Shown piece by piece: positions 1 to 8,341 of a stretch of DNA of 41,005 bases. The notes under the pieces were generated by a model that did no database searches, was not told the DNA's origin, and saw only the letters and a program-made list of their open reading frames with translations. Both the position numbers and the translations under genes were made by a program. Positions within the stretch are counted from its first letter, which is position 1; the number at the start of each line of letters is the position of its first letter. The DNA is from Rhizobiaceae bacterium (GTDB lineage: Bacteria; Pseudomonadota; Alphaproteobacteria; Rhizobiales; Rhizobiaceae): assembly GCA_905339215.1 (NCBI GenBank), contig CAJPFN010000044.1, forward strand, positions 1 through 41,005, written 5' to 3'.

Positions 1-213
1 GAAGGAAGCGGCGGCGTCGCCGGCTTTGCCAAGGGCGGCGCCGAGGTCGAACTCGTCGAGGATGGCGACGGCACGATCCTGCGCTATGCCGCCAAGGCCG
101 ACATCGGCGGCAAGATCGCCATGCTCGGCAGCCGGCTGATCCACAGCACGGCGCGGCGGCTGGCCAACTCCTTCTTCGAAACCTTTGCCGAAGTCGCGGT
201 CAGGCAAGGCTGA
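1..213 (+). CDS. CoxG/SRPBCC-family protein, C-terminal fragment
   Basis: The first frame is open from base 1 and stops at 211-213, giving the last 70 residues of a protein whose start lies outside the window. The tail (a glycine-rich GSGGVAGFAKGGAEVEL stretch, then LRYAAKADIGGKIAMLGSRLI and a final amphipathic helix) matches the end of CoxG-type carbon monoxide dehydrogenase subunit G proteins of the SRPBCC fold. Members of this family bind hydrophobic ligands or assist molybdenum hydroxylase maturation or membrane attachment. The gene converges on the Mg2+ ATPase gene with a 42-bp gap. The coxSML partners, if present, would be upstream of the window. The family call rests on a short fragment. 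Confidence 0.7.
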   Translation, partial: EGSGGVAGFAKGGAEVELVEDGDGTILRYAAKADIGGKIAMLGSRLIHSTARRLANSFFETFAEVAVRQG

Positions 214-255
214 CGACCGCGCCGACGGACATCGCGCCGGACGGCGACGCCGCAT

Positions 256-2856
256 TCAGCGCCGCCGGGGGCGTCCAGTCTGGCGGCGGTAGAACCATGC
301 CTTGGCGAGTTCGTTGGCGATCACATAGCCGACGATGATCGCAATAATGGCGACGAGCTCGACGGCGGACAGCGGCACGAAGCCGAAGATCGCGGCGAGC
401 GGCCCGACATAGGGCAGCAGGAAGGTCAGGGCGACGACCGCGACCGTCGACCACAGGAGCAGGCGGCTCGGCCTGCTGCGCAAGGCCGACCGCCTCGTCC
501 TCAACACAAGCACGACGACGAGTTCGGTCAACAGCGAGATCGTGAACCACATGGTCTGGAACGTCGCCTCGCCGGCGTGGAAGACGAGCACGAGGAGGGC
601 GAAGGTGAGCAGGTCGAACACCGAGCTGACGAGGCCGAACAGGATCATGAAGCGGCGGATCGCGGCAATGTCCCAGCGCTGCGGGCGGGCGATGGCTTCG
701 CGGTCGACGGCGTCGGTCGAGATCGCCATCGAAGGCAGATCGGAGAGGAAATTGTTGAGCAGGATTTGCTTGGCGGCGAGCGGCAGGAAGGGCAGCAGCG
801 GCGTGGCCAGCGCCATCGACACCATGTTGCCGAAATTGGCGCTGGTGGTGATGGCGATGTACTTGATCGTGTTGGCAAAGGTCCGCCTGCCCTCCTCCAC
901 GCCGGTGCGCAGCACGTCGAGGTCGCGCTCGAGCAGGATGACGTCGGCGCTCTCGCGGGCCACGTCGACGGCGCCGTCGACCGAGATGCCGACATCGGCG
1001 GCATGGAGAGCCGGCGCGTCGTTGATGCCGTCGCCGAGATAGCCGACGCAGTGGCCGGTGCGCTGCAGGGCGCGGACGATACGCTCCTTCTGCTGCGGAT
1101 CGATCTCGACGAAGAGGTCGGTGCGCGGGGCGAGATGCCACAGCGCCTCGTCGCGCAGCGCCGCGAGCTCGGCGCCGGTCAGCATGGCTTCGGCGTCGAG
1201 GCCGACGGCGCGGGCGACGTGGGCGGTGACGTTGCGGCTGTCGCCGCTGATCACCTTGACGCGGATGCCGAGCGCGGCGAGGCCGGCGAGCGTCTGCGCA
1301 GCGTCGGATTTGGGCGGATCGCGGAAGAAGAGGAAGCCGCGAAAGACCATCTCCTGCTCATCGTCGTGGCCGTAGCGGGCGCGGGCTTCGACGTCGCGGC
1401 TGGCGACGCCGAGGACGCGAAATCCGTCCTGTCCTCGCGCCGCGCAAATGGCGGCCAGCTCGGCGCGGCGGTCATTGTCCAGCGCCACCGCGCCTCCCTC
1501 CGCCGCGACGCCCGCGCATATGGCGAGCAGTTTCTCGAACGCGCCCTTGGTGACGACCAGGTGGCGGCCGGGCGTTCTTTCCGGAGCGACGACGATGGTC
1601 AGGCGCCGGCGCAGGAAGTCATAGGGGATCTCGTCGACCTTCGCGTAGCCGGCGGTCGCCAGCCCGGCGCCCTCGCCGGCCGCGACGATCGCCTCGTCGA
1701 GCGGGTTCCCGATACCGGTCTCGAAGGCAGCGTTGAGGAAGGCGAGCCGGCGTACCTCCCCGGACTCCTCACCGCGCGGATCGGCGGCGCCGTCGAGCAC
1801 GACCTCGCCTGTGGTGAGCGTGCCGGTCTTGTCAGTGCACAGCACGTCCATCGAGCCAAGGTTCTCGATGGCGTCGAGACGGCGGACGATGACGCCGCGG
1901 CCGCTCATGATGCGCGCGCCGTTGGAAAGCGTTACGCTGATGATGGCGGGCAGCAACTCGGGCGACAGGCCCACCGCCAGCGCCACGGCGAAGAGCAGCG
2001 ATTCGATCGCCGGCCGGTCGAGGGCGACGTTCGCGGTCAGCACGAAGAGTACGATGACGACCATGACGCGGACGAGCAGGTAGCCGAAGCTGCGCACGCC
2101 GCGGACGAAGTCGGTCTCCGCCGGCCGCGCCTTGAGGCGTTCGGCGATGGCGCCGAAGGCGGTGTGCGCGCCGGTCCTGACGACGAGCACCCGGGCGGTA
2201 CCGCTGCGCACCGACGAGCCGAGATAAACGACGTTGGTGCGCGCCGGAAGCGGCGCGTCGGCGGCGACCGTCCCCGACGCCTTCTCGACCGGGAAGGATT
2301 CGCCGGTCATGCTCGCCTCGCTGACGAGGAAATCCTCGGCCTCGAGCACGAGCCCGTCGGCCGGGATGAGATTGCCGGCTGAGAGCATCACGACGTCGCC
2401 CGGCACGATCGCGGCGACCGGCGCGTCCGTCTCGATGCCGTCGCGGACGACTCGGCACGAAAGCGCCAAGCGGCGCTTCAGCCGCTCCACCGCAACCGAG
2501 GCGCGGTACTCCTGGAAGAAGCCGAGGAGCGCGCTTCCGAGCACGATGGCGAGGATGATCGCGGCGTCGATCCACTGGCGCAGCGCCAGCGAGACGCCAG
2601 CGGCGAAGGCGAGGATGAGGACGAGCGGACTTTCGAACTGGCGCAGAAAAAGGCGCAGCGCGCCGAGGCGCCGCCCCTCCTCGACCGCGTTCGGGCCGAT
2701 TTCGGCGAGGCGCTTCCCGGCCTCGTCGGCGGACAGGCCGCCGGGACCGGAGCCCAGTTCGGCGGCGAGCGCAGCGACGCCGCGGCTCCACCACGCGTCG
2801 CCGGCGATATCGGCCTGAGGATCCGTGCCGTAGAAGCGAATGTCCGACGAAGACAC
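256..2856 (-). CDS. mgtA: Magnesium-translocating P-type ATPase (MgtA-like)
   Basis: An 866-residue P-type ATPase, close to the normal length for the P3B (MgtA/MgtB) group. An N-terminal cation-ATPase domain is followed by two membrane spans around residues 75-115 and an actuator domain with TGES at 184-187. Further membrane helices carry SPELLPAI (298-305), the P3B version of the ion-binding loop. The phosphorylation motif DKTGTLT begins at D342, and a GDGINDAP hinge precedes the C-terminal membrane bundle, so all catalytic motifs are intact. It would import Mg2+ across the inner membrane using ATP. The start is a GTG at 2856 giving VSSSDIRFYG; the ribosome site is weak. It lies 72 bp downstream of the ArsC-like gene on the same strand. 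No Mg2+ leader RNA is recognisable in that short gap. Specificity for Mg2+ over other divalent ions is inferred from the family. Confidence 0.9.
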   Translation of the reverse strand: MSSSDIRFYGTDPQADIAGDAWWSRGVAALAAELGSGPGGLSADEAGKRLAEIGPNAVEEGRRLGALRLFLRQFESPLVLILAFAAGVSLALRQWIDAAIILAIVLGSALLGFFQEYRASVAVERLKRRLALSCRVVRDGIETDAPVAAIVPGDVVMLSAGNLIPADGLVLEAEDFLVSEASMTGESFPVEKASGTVAADAPLPARTNVVYLGSSVRSGTARVLVVRTGAHTAFGAIAERLKARPAETDFVRGVRSFGYLLVRVMVVIVLFVLTANVALDRPAIESLLFAVALAVGLSPELLPAIISVTLSNGARIMSGRGVIVRRLDAIENLGSMDVLCTDKTGTLTTGEVVLDGAADPRGEESGEVRRLAFLNAAFETGIGNPLDEAIVAAGEGAGLATAGYAKVDEIPYDFLRRRLTIVVAPERTPGRHLVVTKGAFEKLLAICAGVAAEGGAVALDNDRRAELAAICAARGQDGFRVLGVASRDVEARARYGHDDEQEMVFRGFLFFRDPPKSDAAQTLAGLAALGIRVKVISGDSRNVTAHVARAVGLDAEAMLTGAELAALRDEALWHLAPRTDLFVEIDPQQKERIVRALQRTGHCVGYLGDGINDAPALHAADVGISVDGAVDVARESADVILLERDLDVLRTGVEEGRRTFANTIKYIAITTSANFGNMVSMALATPLLPFLPLAAKQILLNNFLSDLPSMAISTDAVDREAIARPQRWDIAAIRRFMILFGLVSSVFDLLTFALLVLVFHAGEATFQTMWFTISLLTELVVVLVLRTRRSALRSRPSRLLLWSTVAVVALTFLLPYVGPLAAIFGFVPLSAVELVAIIAIIVGYVIANELAKAWFYRRQTGRPRRR

Positions 2857-2880
2857 GCCGAAGCCCCCGCGGGTTGCTCT

Positions 2881-2906
2881 GCCGAAGTCTAGCCCGCTTC
2901 GGCGGG
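2881..2906 (-). terminator. Possible weak terminator between ArsC-like gene and mgtA
   Basis: Two alternative hairpins overlap in the 72-bp gap. One is CCCGC-TTCG-GCGGG at 2893-2906, with a stable UUCG loop. The other is GCCGAAG (2881-2887) paired with CTTCGGC (2897-2903). No T-run follows on the minus strand, so this may only slow polymerase or be neutral. Confidence 0.25.
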
Positions 2907-2928
2907 AGGGGGAACGTGGCGGACGGCC

Positions 2929-3282
2929 TCAGCCCAGGACAAAGAGTGCGGCGTAGGCGTCCGGCCTGAAGCCGACGGAAAACCTGCCTCCGGCGTCGAG
3001 CACCGGCCGCTTGATCATGGTCGGGTTGGCGAGCATTAGCGCCAGGGCCTTCGCCTCATCAAGGCCGGCCCTTTCTGCCTCGGGGAGCGCGCGGAACGTG
3101 CTGCTCGAACGGTTCAAAAGCACCTCCCAGCCGAGCGCCTTCGCCCATTTCTTCAGCGTCGCCGCCGAGAGCCCCTCGACGCGATAGTCGTGGAAGACAT
3201 GCTCGACTCCGTGGCCGTCGAGCCAGGCGAGCGCCTTCTTCATCGTGTCGCAATTCTTGATGCCGTAGATGGTGACGCCCAC
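2929..3282 (-). CDS. ArsC/Spx-family reductase (YffB-like)
   Basis: A 117-residue thioredoxin-fold protein that begins VGVTIYGIKNCDTMKKA, the hallmark of the YffB branch of the ArsC/Spx family, with one N-terminal cysteine in the KNCDT loop. Later features (LLNRSSSTFR, MIKRPVL and a C-terminal VGF segment) fit the same family. Relatives are glutathione- or glutaredoxin-linked reductases of mostly unknown substrate; true arsenate reduction is not implied, and no ars genes are nearby. The frame is open much further upstream, but the GTG at 3282 is chosen because a GGGGAGGG ribosome site lies just before it and homology starts there. It is separated by 181 bp from the LacI gene, so it probably has its own promoter. 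Confidence 0.85.
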   Translation of the reverse strand: MGVTIYGIKNCDTMKKALAWLDGHGVEHVFHDYRVEGLSAATLKKWAKALGWEVLLNRSSSTFRALPEAERAGLDEAKALALMLANPTMIKRPVLDAGGRFSVGFRPDAYAALFVLG

Positions 3283-3463
3283 GACGCCCTCCCCCTCGCC
3301 CTTCCGCCGGGCCGTCACTCCCCCTCGGTTGCTCAATTGCCTTCTATCCGGCCCGAGGGGCGTTGGGAAAGGAATCGCGCAAGCGAACGCATGGAATCGT
3401 CCGCCTCGACGGCGCGATCGAACAGGGAACACAGCAAAGCCTGAGGATCGGCCAGTTGCATGC

Positions 3464-4468
3464 CTAGCCGACCGTCGAAGCCCGGACGACCAGCTGTACC
3501 GGCGTGATGACCTCGGATGGGGGCGGTTTGCCCTCCGACAGCCAGGCAAGTACCGTATCGGCCATCCGATGGCCGAACTCCGCGATGTCGCATCGCACCG
3601 AGGTGAGGCCTGGCCAGACCTGGGCGCAATCCTCGATGTCGTCGAAGCCGACGATCTTCAACTCGGACCCGACAGCGCGGCCGATCTCGGCGCATCCGGA
3701 GTGAAGCCCGAGCGCGACGAGGTCGTTGAAACAGATCGCCGCGTCGACGAGCGGATAGTCCCTCTGCAAGACCATGGCAGCTTCGCGCCCGAAACTGCGG
3801 GTCGGACGTCCGGACAAAACGAGAGGCTGCTGCCCCAATCCGCTCAGAACTTCCAGGTAGCCGGACATGCGCTTCTGCGTGACGGCCCTGCCCTCAAGAC
3901 CCCCGACAAAGGCTATTCGCCGTGCGCCTACCGCCACGAGATGCTCGACCGCCATCCGGCTGCCGGACTCGTAGTCGGGTGCCGCGAAGGGGAACCTGTC
4001 AACATCTGCGACGACCTGACGAAGGACCTGGATGGCGGGAATCCCCGCACGCGCGAGCGGTCCGAAAGTGGCCTCCTCATCGCCGTAGGCCGGCGAAATG
4101 ATCAGCGCCGAGACGCCGTGCTCGATGATTGCGGAGACGACTTGGGCCTGGAGCGACGGATCCTCGTCGGTGTTTGCCACCACCGTGGCATAGCCGCGCG
4201 CCGAGAGCGCCATCTGCACCGAGATGGCGAATTCGGTGAAGAAGGGGTTCCTGAGGTCGTTGATGACCAGGCCGATCAAGCCTGCATTGGCCGAGCGCAT
4301 GTTGGCGGCCATGCGGTTATACACATAGCCAAGCTCGGACATGGCGCGCCGTACTTCCGCGCGCGTTTCGTCCTTCACCAATGGGCTGTTCTGCAGCACC
4401 AAGCTAACCGTGGATTTCGATACCCCGGCCTTGTGCGCGACATCGATGATGGTCGGCCTTCGCTCCAC
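3464..4468 (-). CDS. LacI-family transcriptional regulator
   Basis: A 334-residue LacI/GalR repressor. The N-terminus (residues 5-25, PTIIDVAHKAGVSKSTVSLVL) is the helix-turn-helix. A hinge helix follows around residues 48-57 (NRMAANMRS), and residues 60 onward form the periplasmic-binding-protein-like ligand domain beginning GLIGLVINDLRNPFF. The start is a GTG at 4468 with GGAG six bases upstream; longer versions of the frame add an unrelated cysteine-rich stretch. It is the last gene of the catabolic operon, 22 bp after the DUF993 gene. The operator pair at 20459-20498, with central CG steps typical of LacI-family sites, is its most likely target. It would therefore repress its own operon until an inducer, probably a sugar-like pathway substrate or intermediate, binds. 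Ligand unknown. Confidence 0.92.
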   Translation of the reverse strand: MERRPTIIDVAHKAGVSKSTVSLVLQNSPLVKDETRAEVRRAMSELGYVYNRMAANMRSANAGLIGLVINDLRNPFFTEFAISVQMALSARGYATVVANTDEDPSLQAQVVSAIIEHGVSALIISPAYGDEEATFGPLARAGIPAIQVLRQVVADVDRFPFAAPDYESGSRMAVEHLVAVGARRIAFVGGLEGRAVTQKRMSGYLEVLSGLGQQPLVLSGRPTRSFGREAAMVLQRDYPLVDAAICFNDLVALGLHSGCAEIGRAVGSELKIVGFDDIEDCAQVWPGLTSVRCDIAEFGHRMADTVLAWLSEGKPPPSEVITPVQLVVRASTVG

Positions 4469-4490
4469 ATTCCGCTCCAGAACTCTGGTT

Positions 4491-5654
4491 TCAGGCGATC
4501 CCGTGAACGTGCAGCAGGGCGCGCATTCGGGACACTGCCAGATCGGAATTGGACAAGAGTCCGGCGCGGTCCGCAAGCCGGAAGACCTCGGCGTAGTGGG
4601 TTATGTCGCGACTCGATTGGAAGCCTGCCGGCATCGTGAAGGCTCGCTGATATCCGTTCAGCCAAGACAGGAAGGCGATGCCGGCCTTGTAGAACCGGGT
4701 CGGCGCCCGGAAAATCTCCCTACTGAGCGGCACGGTGGGAGCCAGCAGCCGGTGGTAGGTCGCCGTATCGCCCTCAGCCAGCGCCTCCAATGCCTGGGCG
4801 GCGGCCGGCGCGATGGCGGCGAGGATGCCGAGCAGCGCATGCGAATGGTGCGTCCCGTCGCCGGCGATCAGAGCGGCGTAGTTGAAATCGTCGCCGGTAT
4901 AGAGCTTCACGCCCGCCGGCAGGCGCTCGCGGAACGCCTCCTCATGGGCTTGGTCGAGCAGAGAGATCTTGATCCCGTCCACTTTTGCCGGATTCTCGGC
5001 AATCAGCGCGAGGACGAACTCGGTTGCCGTCGCCACGTCGGGGCTTCCCCAATAGCCGGCGAGCGCCGGATCGAACATGTCGCCCAGCCAGTGCAGGATG
5101 ACCGGCTCCTGCGCGCCGTCGATCAGATGACGATAGACCGAGCGGTAGACCTCCGGCCTGGCGTCGATCGCCGTGAAGGCACGGCTGGCCATGACGATGA
5201 GCTGGCCGCCTGCCGCCTCGATCGCTTCGGCCTGCGTCAGGTAAGCCGCCCCGATCGCGTCGGCCGTCGTCAGCGCAGACAGCGGCTTGTGGTCCGTTCC
5301 CGCCCCGCAGGCGACGCGTGGTTTCAACGGATGCGCCCGCGCCGCCGCCATCGTCCGCTCGATCAATTCCTTCGCCGTCGGCCAGTCCACGCCCATTCCA
5401 CGCTGCGCCGTGTCCATCGCCTCGGCGAGCCCCAACCCCTGGTCCCAAAGTCCCTCGCGGAAGGCGAGGGTCGCCTCCCAGTCCACGGCGGGGCGGCCAT
5501 CCCAGGGATCGCGCTCGCGGAGTGCGTCGCTCACCACATGGGCAGCGGCAAAGGCGGTGCGCGTGAAGGGCGCTCTCGGCGCACGCGGAACCAGCGGCGT
5601 ACCCGAAAGGCGGTAGGGTTCGAGACGTCCGTCGGAGGTGGGCAGAATCAGCAT
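4491..5654 (-). CDS. DUF993 (dihydrodipicolinate-synthase-like) protein
   Basis: A 387-residue protein of the DUF993 family, a TIM-barrel group related to dihydrodipicolinate synthase and other class I pyruvate aldolases. The motif VDGIKIS places a lysine at 229 where DHDPS enzymes carry the Schiff-base lysine, so aldolase or lyase chemistry on a keto acid or keto sugar is plausible. No reaction is known to me for this family. It overlaps the end of the Dabb gene by 7 bp and lacks an obvious ribosome site, which suggests translational coupling. It precedes the LacI gene by 22 bp. Within the operon it is the only candidate for a carbon-carbon bond cleavage step. Family call firm, reaction inferred. 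Confidence 0.85.
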   Translation of the reverse strand: MLILPTSDGRLEPYRLSGTPLVPRAPRAPFTRTAFAAAHVVSDALRERDPWDGRPAVDWEATLAFREGLWDQGLGLAEAMDTAQRGMGVDWPTAKELIERTMAAARAHPLKPRVACGAGTDHKPLSALTTADAIGAAYLTQAEAIEAAGGQLIVMASRAFTAIDARPEVYRSVYRHLIDGAQEPVILHWLGDMFDPALAGYWGSPDVATATEFVLALIAENPAKVDGIKISLLDQAHEEAFRERLPAGVKLYTGDDFNYAALIAGDGTHHSHALLGILAAIAPAAAQALEALAEGDTATYHRLLAPTVPLSREIFRAPTRFYKAGIAFLSWLNGYQRAFTMPAGFQSSRDITHYAEVFRLADRAGLLSNSDLAVSRMRALLHVHGIA

Positions 5655-5995
5655 GGGCGGCTCGCGTTGAGAGGAAGGTCGAAGACAAGAATGCCGTCCA
5701 GTCCGCCCTGCGCATGCGCGACCAGTGCGGCACCGACGCGGCGGTGATCGGGATGGTCCTGATAGGCGGCGAGCGCCTCCCAGTCGGCGAAGTCGACGGT
5801 GAAGCCGTGGAGATAGCCGCGTTCGATCTTCTCGGGGCTTTCGCTCCTTCCCGAGGCAATCGCGAGGAGCCCAGGCACCTTGCCCACGATGGCGTGCAAC
5901 TCGGCGAAGAGCCCGAGGATGGCCTCTTCGGTCGCGTCAGCGCGAAAACGGATCAGCACGATGTGACGGATCATGGCGGAAGCTTCATCCATCAT
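5648..5995 (-). CDS. Dabb-domain (stress-responsive A/B barrel) protein
   Basis: A 115-residue protein with the Dabb signature: MIRHIVLIRF at residues 8-17, and HGFTVDFADWEALAAYQDHPDHRR in the middle (described here by its core DFADWEALAAYQ). These small ferredoxin-like barrels dimerise. Some are cyclases or ligand binders in catabolic or polyketide pathways, many are uncharacterised. The ATG at 5995 overlaps the stop of the preceding GMC gene (ATGA), which favours that start. A second ATG at 5974, giving MIRHIV, matches the usual family start and may be the real one. The 3' end overlaps the DUF993 gene, so the two products are probably made together and may act on the same intermediate. Confidence 0.85.
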   Translation of the reverse strand: MMDEASAMIRHIVLIRFRADATEEAILGLFAELHAIVGKVPGLLAIASGRSESPEKIERGYLHGFTVDFADWEALAAYQDHPDHRRVGAALVAHAQGGLDGILVFDLPLNASRPC

Positions 5996-7581
5996 AGGCC
6001 ATGTTCGGCTTTCATCAGATCGGCGCCTTTTTCGCCGATCATGATGGCCGCGGCGTTGGTGTTCGAAGAAACGAGCGTCGGCATGATCGAATTGTCGATC
6101 ACCCTCAGGGCCCGGATCCCGTTAAAGCGCAGTTGCGGGTCCACCACCGCCGCCGGATCCGCACCCATCGCGCAGGTGCCGGCCGGGTGGTGATCGGTCT
6201 TGGCGTGGGCGCAGCCATAGGCGAAGTAGTCCGCGTCGGTCCGCACGTCCGGTCCCGGCAGCCGTTCCGCCTTGACGTAGGGCGCCAAGGCCTTCTGGCT
6301 CATGATCTCCCGCGCCAGCTTCAGGCCGCGGATCGACATCTCCCGATCGTAGGGATCGGCCCAGTAGTTGGGGTCGATCAGCGGCGCTGCCCGCGGGTCG
6401 CCGGAGGCGAGCCGTACCGTGCCGCGAGAGCGCGGGCGCAGATGGGCCGAATTGAGCGTGACGCCGCCTTGCGGCATAGCCGCGACGCCGGCTTCGATCC
6501 CGGAGCCGAGGCCCAGATGGAACTGGATGTCGGGCGAGCGCGCTGCCGGATCGGCATACCAGAAGCCACCGGTCTCAAAGAGGCTCGACGCCACCGGCCC
6601 GCTGCGGTTCAGCAGGTATCTGATGCCGGCCAGTGCCGACCAGTGGAGCTTCGCATAGCGGTCGTAGGTATGCGGGCCGGTGCATTCGGCGATGACGAAC
6701 AGGTCGAGATGGTCCTGGAGATTTGCTCCGACCCGCGGCTGGTCGAGCACCACCGGAACGCCGACGGAGCGCAGATGGTCGGCGGGACCGATGCCGGAAA
6801 GCTGGAGAAGCCGGGGCGAGCCGATGGCCCCCGACGACAGGATGACCTCGGCGTCTGCCCGGATCACGCCTTCGCGCGCGAGTTCGACGCCGGTCGCGCG
6901 CCCTTTGTCGACTTCGATCCTGAGGACCTCGGCCCCGGTACGCACGGTCAGGTTCGGCCGCCTGCCGCGGATCGGATTCAGATAGGCGATCGAGGCGGAG
7001 GAGCGGCGGACGTTTCGCTGAGTGAGCTGGTAGTACCCGACCCCATCCTGCCGCTCGCCTGCCATGTCGGCATTGCTTGGAATGCCGATCTCGCCCGCAG
7101 CGCTGAAGAATGCCTCGCAGATCGGCAATGGAGCGGCCGGTTTCGAGACACCGAGAGGTCCGCCCTTGCCGTGGAACCGGTTGTCCCAGCTGTCATTGTC
7201 CTCGGCCTTGCGGAAATAGGGCAGCACATCCTCGAAGGCCCAGCCTGTGCAGCCCATCTGCCGCCATTCGTCGTAGTCGAGCGCATTGCCCCGCGTGTAG
7301 ATCTGGGCGTTGATCGACGAGCCGCCTCCGATCACCCTGGCTTGCGTGTAGCGGATGACCATGTCGTTCATGTGCCGCTGCGGCACGGTCGACCAGCCCC
7401 ATGAGCCGATGCCCTTCGTCATCTTCGCGAAGCCGGCCGGCAGGTGGTAGAACGGGTGCCAGTCGCGTCCGCCGGCTTCCAGCAAGAGGACGCGGACGGC
7501 CGGGTTCTCGCTCAACCGGGCCGCCAGCACGCAGCCGGCCGAACCGCCGCCGACGATGACGAAGTCGTATGCCGTAGCCAT
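5992..7581 (-). CDS. GMC-family FAD oxidoreductase (choline dehydrogenase-like)
   Basis: A 529-residue flavoenzyme. The N-terminus MATAYDFVIVGGGSAGCV contains the FAD dinucleotide fold GGGSAG. The GMC signature region (VIGGGSSINAQIYTRG) follows at about residues 90-105. The C-terminus carries the catalytic pair: a histidine near 465 in HPAGTCAMG and an asparagine near 509 in SSNTNAAAIMIGEK, the arrangement of choline oxidase and choline or alcohol dehydrogenases. It would oxidise a primary or secondary alcohol and pass electrons to oxygen or the respiratory chain. The ATG at 7581 is one base past the SDR stop, so the two are co-translated. It is the more choline-dehydrogenase-like of the two GMC enzymes in this operon. 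Substrate unknown; no betaine genes are nearby. Confidence 0.9.
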   Translation of the reverse strand: MATAYDFVIVGGGSAGCVLAARLSENPAVRVLLLEAGGRDWHPFYHLPAGFAKMTKGIGSWGWSTVPQRHMNDMVIRYTQARVIGGGSSINAQIYTRGNALDYDEWRQMGCTGWAFEDVLPYFRKAEDNDSWDNRFHGKGGPLGVSKPAAPLPICEAFFSAAGEIGIPSNADMAGERQDGVGYYQLTQRNVRRSSASIAYLNPIRGRRPNLTVRTGAEVLRIEVDKGRATGVELAREGVIRADAEVILSSGAIGSPRLLQLSGIGPADHLRSVGVPVVLDQPRVGANLQDHLDLFVIAECTGPHTYDRYAKLHWSALAGIRYLLNRSGPVASSLFETGGFWYADPAARSPDIQFHLGLGSGIEAGVAAMPQGGVTLNSAHLRPRSRGTVRLASGDPRAAPLIDPNYWADPYDREMSIRGLKLAREIMSQKALAPYVKAERLPGPDVRTDADYFAYGCAHAKTDHHPAGTCAMGADPAAVVDPQLRFNGIRALRVIDNSIMPTLVSSNTNAAAIMIGEKGADLMKAEHGL

Positions 7582-7582
7582 C

Positions 7583-8341
7583 TCAAAGCCTCGCGATCGA
7601 AAGGCCGCCGTCGACCGGAATCGCGGCGCCGGTCGCAAAGGCCATCCTGCCGGTGGCGATGGGCAGGATGACCGCGCCGATGTCGGCGGGCTGGCCCCAG
7701 CGGGCGGCGGGAACGAGTCCGCCTTCGATGCGGGCGGTGTACTTGTCTTTGACCCCCGCGGTCATTTCCGTCTCGATGATGCCGGGGCGAAGTTCGAAGA
7801 CGCCGATGCCGTGCGGCGCCAATCGCAGCGCCAGCGCCTGGGCCGCCATTGCCGCGCCAGCCTTGGAGATGCAGTAGTCGGCCCGCTCGACCGACGCCAT
7901 GGTGGCAGAGACGGAGGTGACGAAGGTGATGGAGCGGTAGTGCGGGCTGGGTGCTGCCAGCATCCGTTTCGCCACGGCCTGCGCCAGGAAGAAGGCGCCG
8001 CGCAGATTGACGCCGGTGACGAAATCGAAATTCTCCGGTGTGATCTCGAGCATGTCGCCGCGCACTCTCGCCGCGACGCCGGCATTCTGGACGAATGCGT
8101 CCACAGGTCCCATCTCGGCCTCCACCGCATCGAGCGTCCGTTCGATCGCGCCGACATCGGCGAGGTCATGGCGGAAGTAGCGCGCGGACGCGCCGAGCCC
8201 GATCAGCGCGGAACCGACCTGCGGCGCGTCGGGGTCCGACCTCGACGCAATCGCGACGCGGAATCCCCCCTCCGCCAATGCCAGGGCGATGCCGAGCCCG
8301 ATGCCCTGTTGGCCGCCGGTGACGAGTGCGAGCGGGGTCAT
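7583..8341 (-). CDS. Short-chain dehydrogenase/reductase (SDR)
   Basis: A 252-residue classical SDR with all landmarks: the cofactor loop TGGQQGIG at 8-15, NAG at 86-88, a serine around 143-145 and the catalytic YxxxK at Y156-K160 (YCISK). The end is PVDGGLSIARL, matching the common C-terminal PVDGG signature. The cofactor would be NAD(H) or NADP(H). It probably interconverts a hydroxyl and a keto group on the pathway intermediate. The ATG at 8341 overlaps the upstream GMC stop (ATGA), and the downstream GMC gene starts one base after this gene ends, so the GMC-SDR-GMC block is tightly coupled. Substrate unknown. Confidence 0.92.
   Translation of the reverse strand: MTPLALVTGGQQGIGLGIALALAEGGFRVAIASRSDPDAPQVGSALIGLGASARYFRHDLADVGAIERTLDAVEAEMGPVDAFVQNAGVAARVRGDMLEITPENFDFVTGVNLRGAFFLAQAVAKRMLAAPSPHYRSITFVTSVSATMASVERADYCISKAGAAMAAQALALRLAPHGIGVFELRPGIIETEMTAGVKDKYTARIEGGLVPAARWGQPADIGAVILPIATGRMAFATGAAIPVDGGLSIARL

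Noticed and set aside
577-2382. Long plus-strand frame (601 codons) opposite the Mg2+ ATPase gene
   Set aside because: Antisense shadow of a GC-rich gene with intact family motifs; the translation is a low-complexity Gly/Ala/Asp/Arg mixture with no domain.
2929-3282. Arsenate resistance gene
   Set aside because: The protein is of the YffB branch with a single N-terminal cysteine, and there is no arsR, arsB or acr3 nearby.
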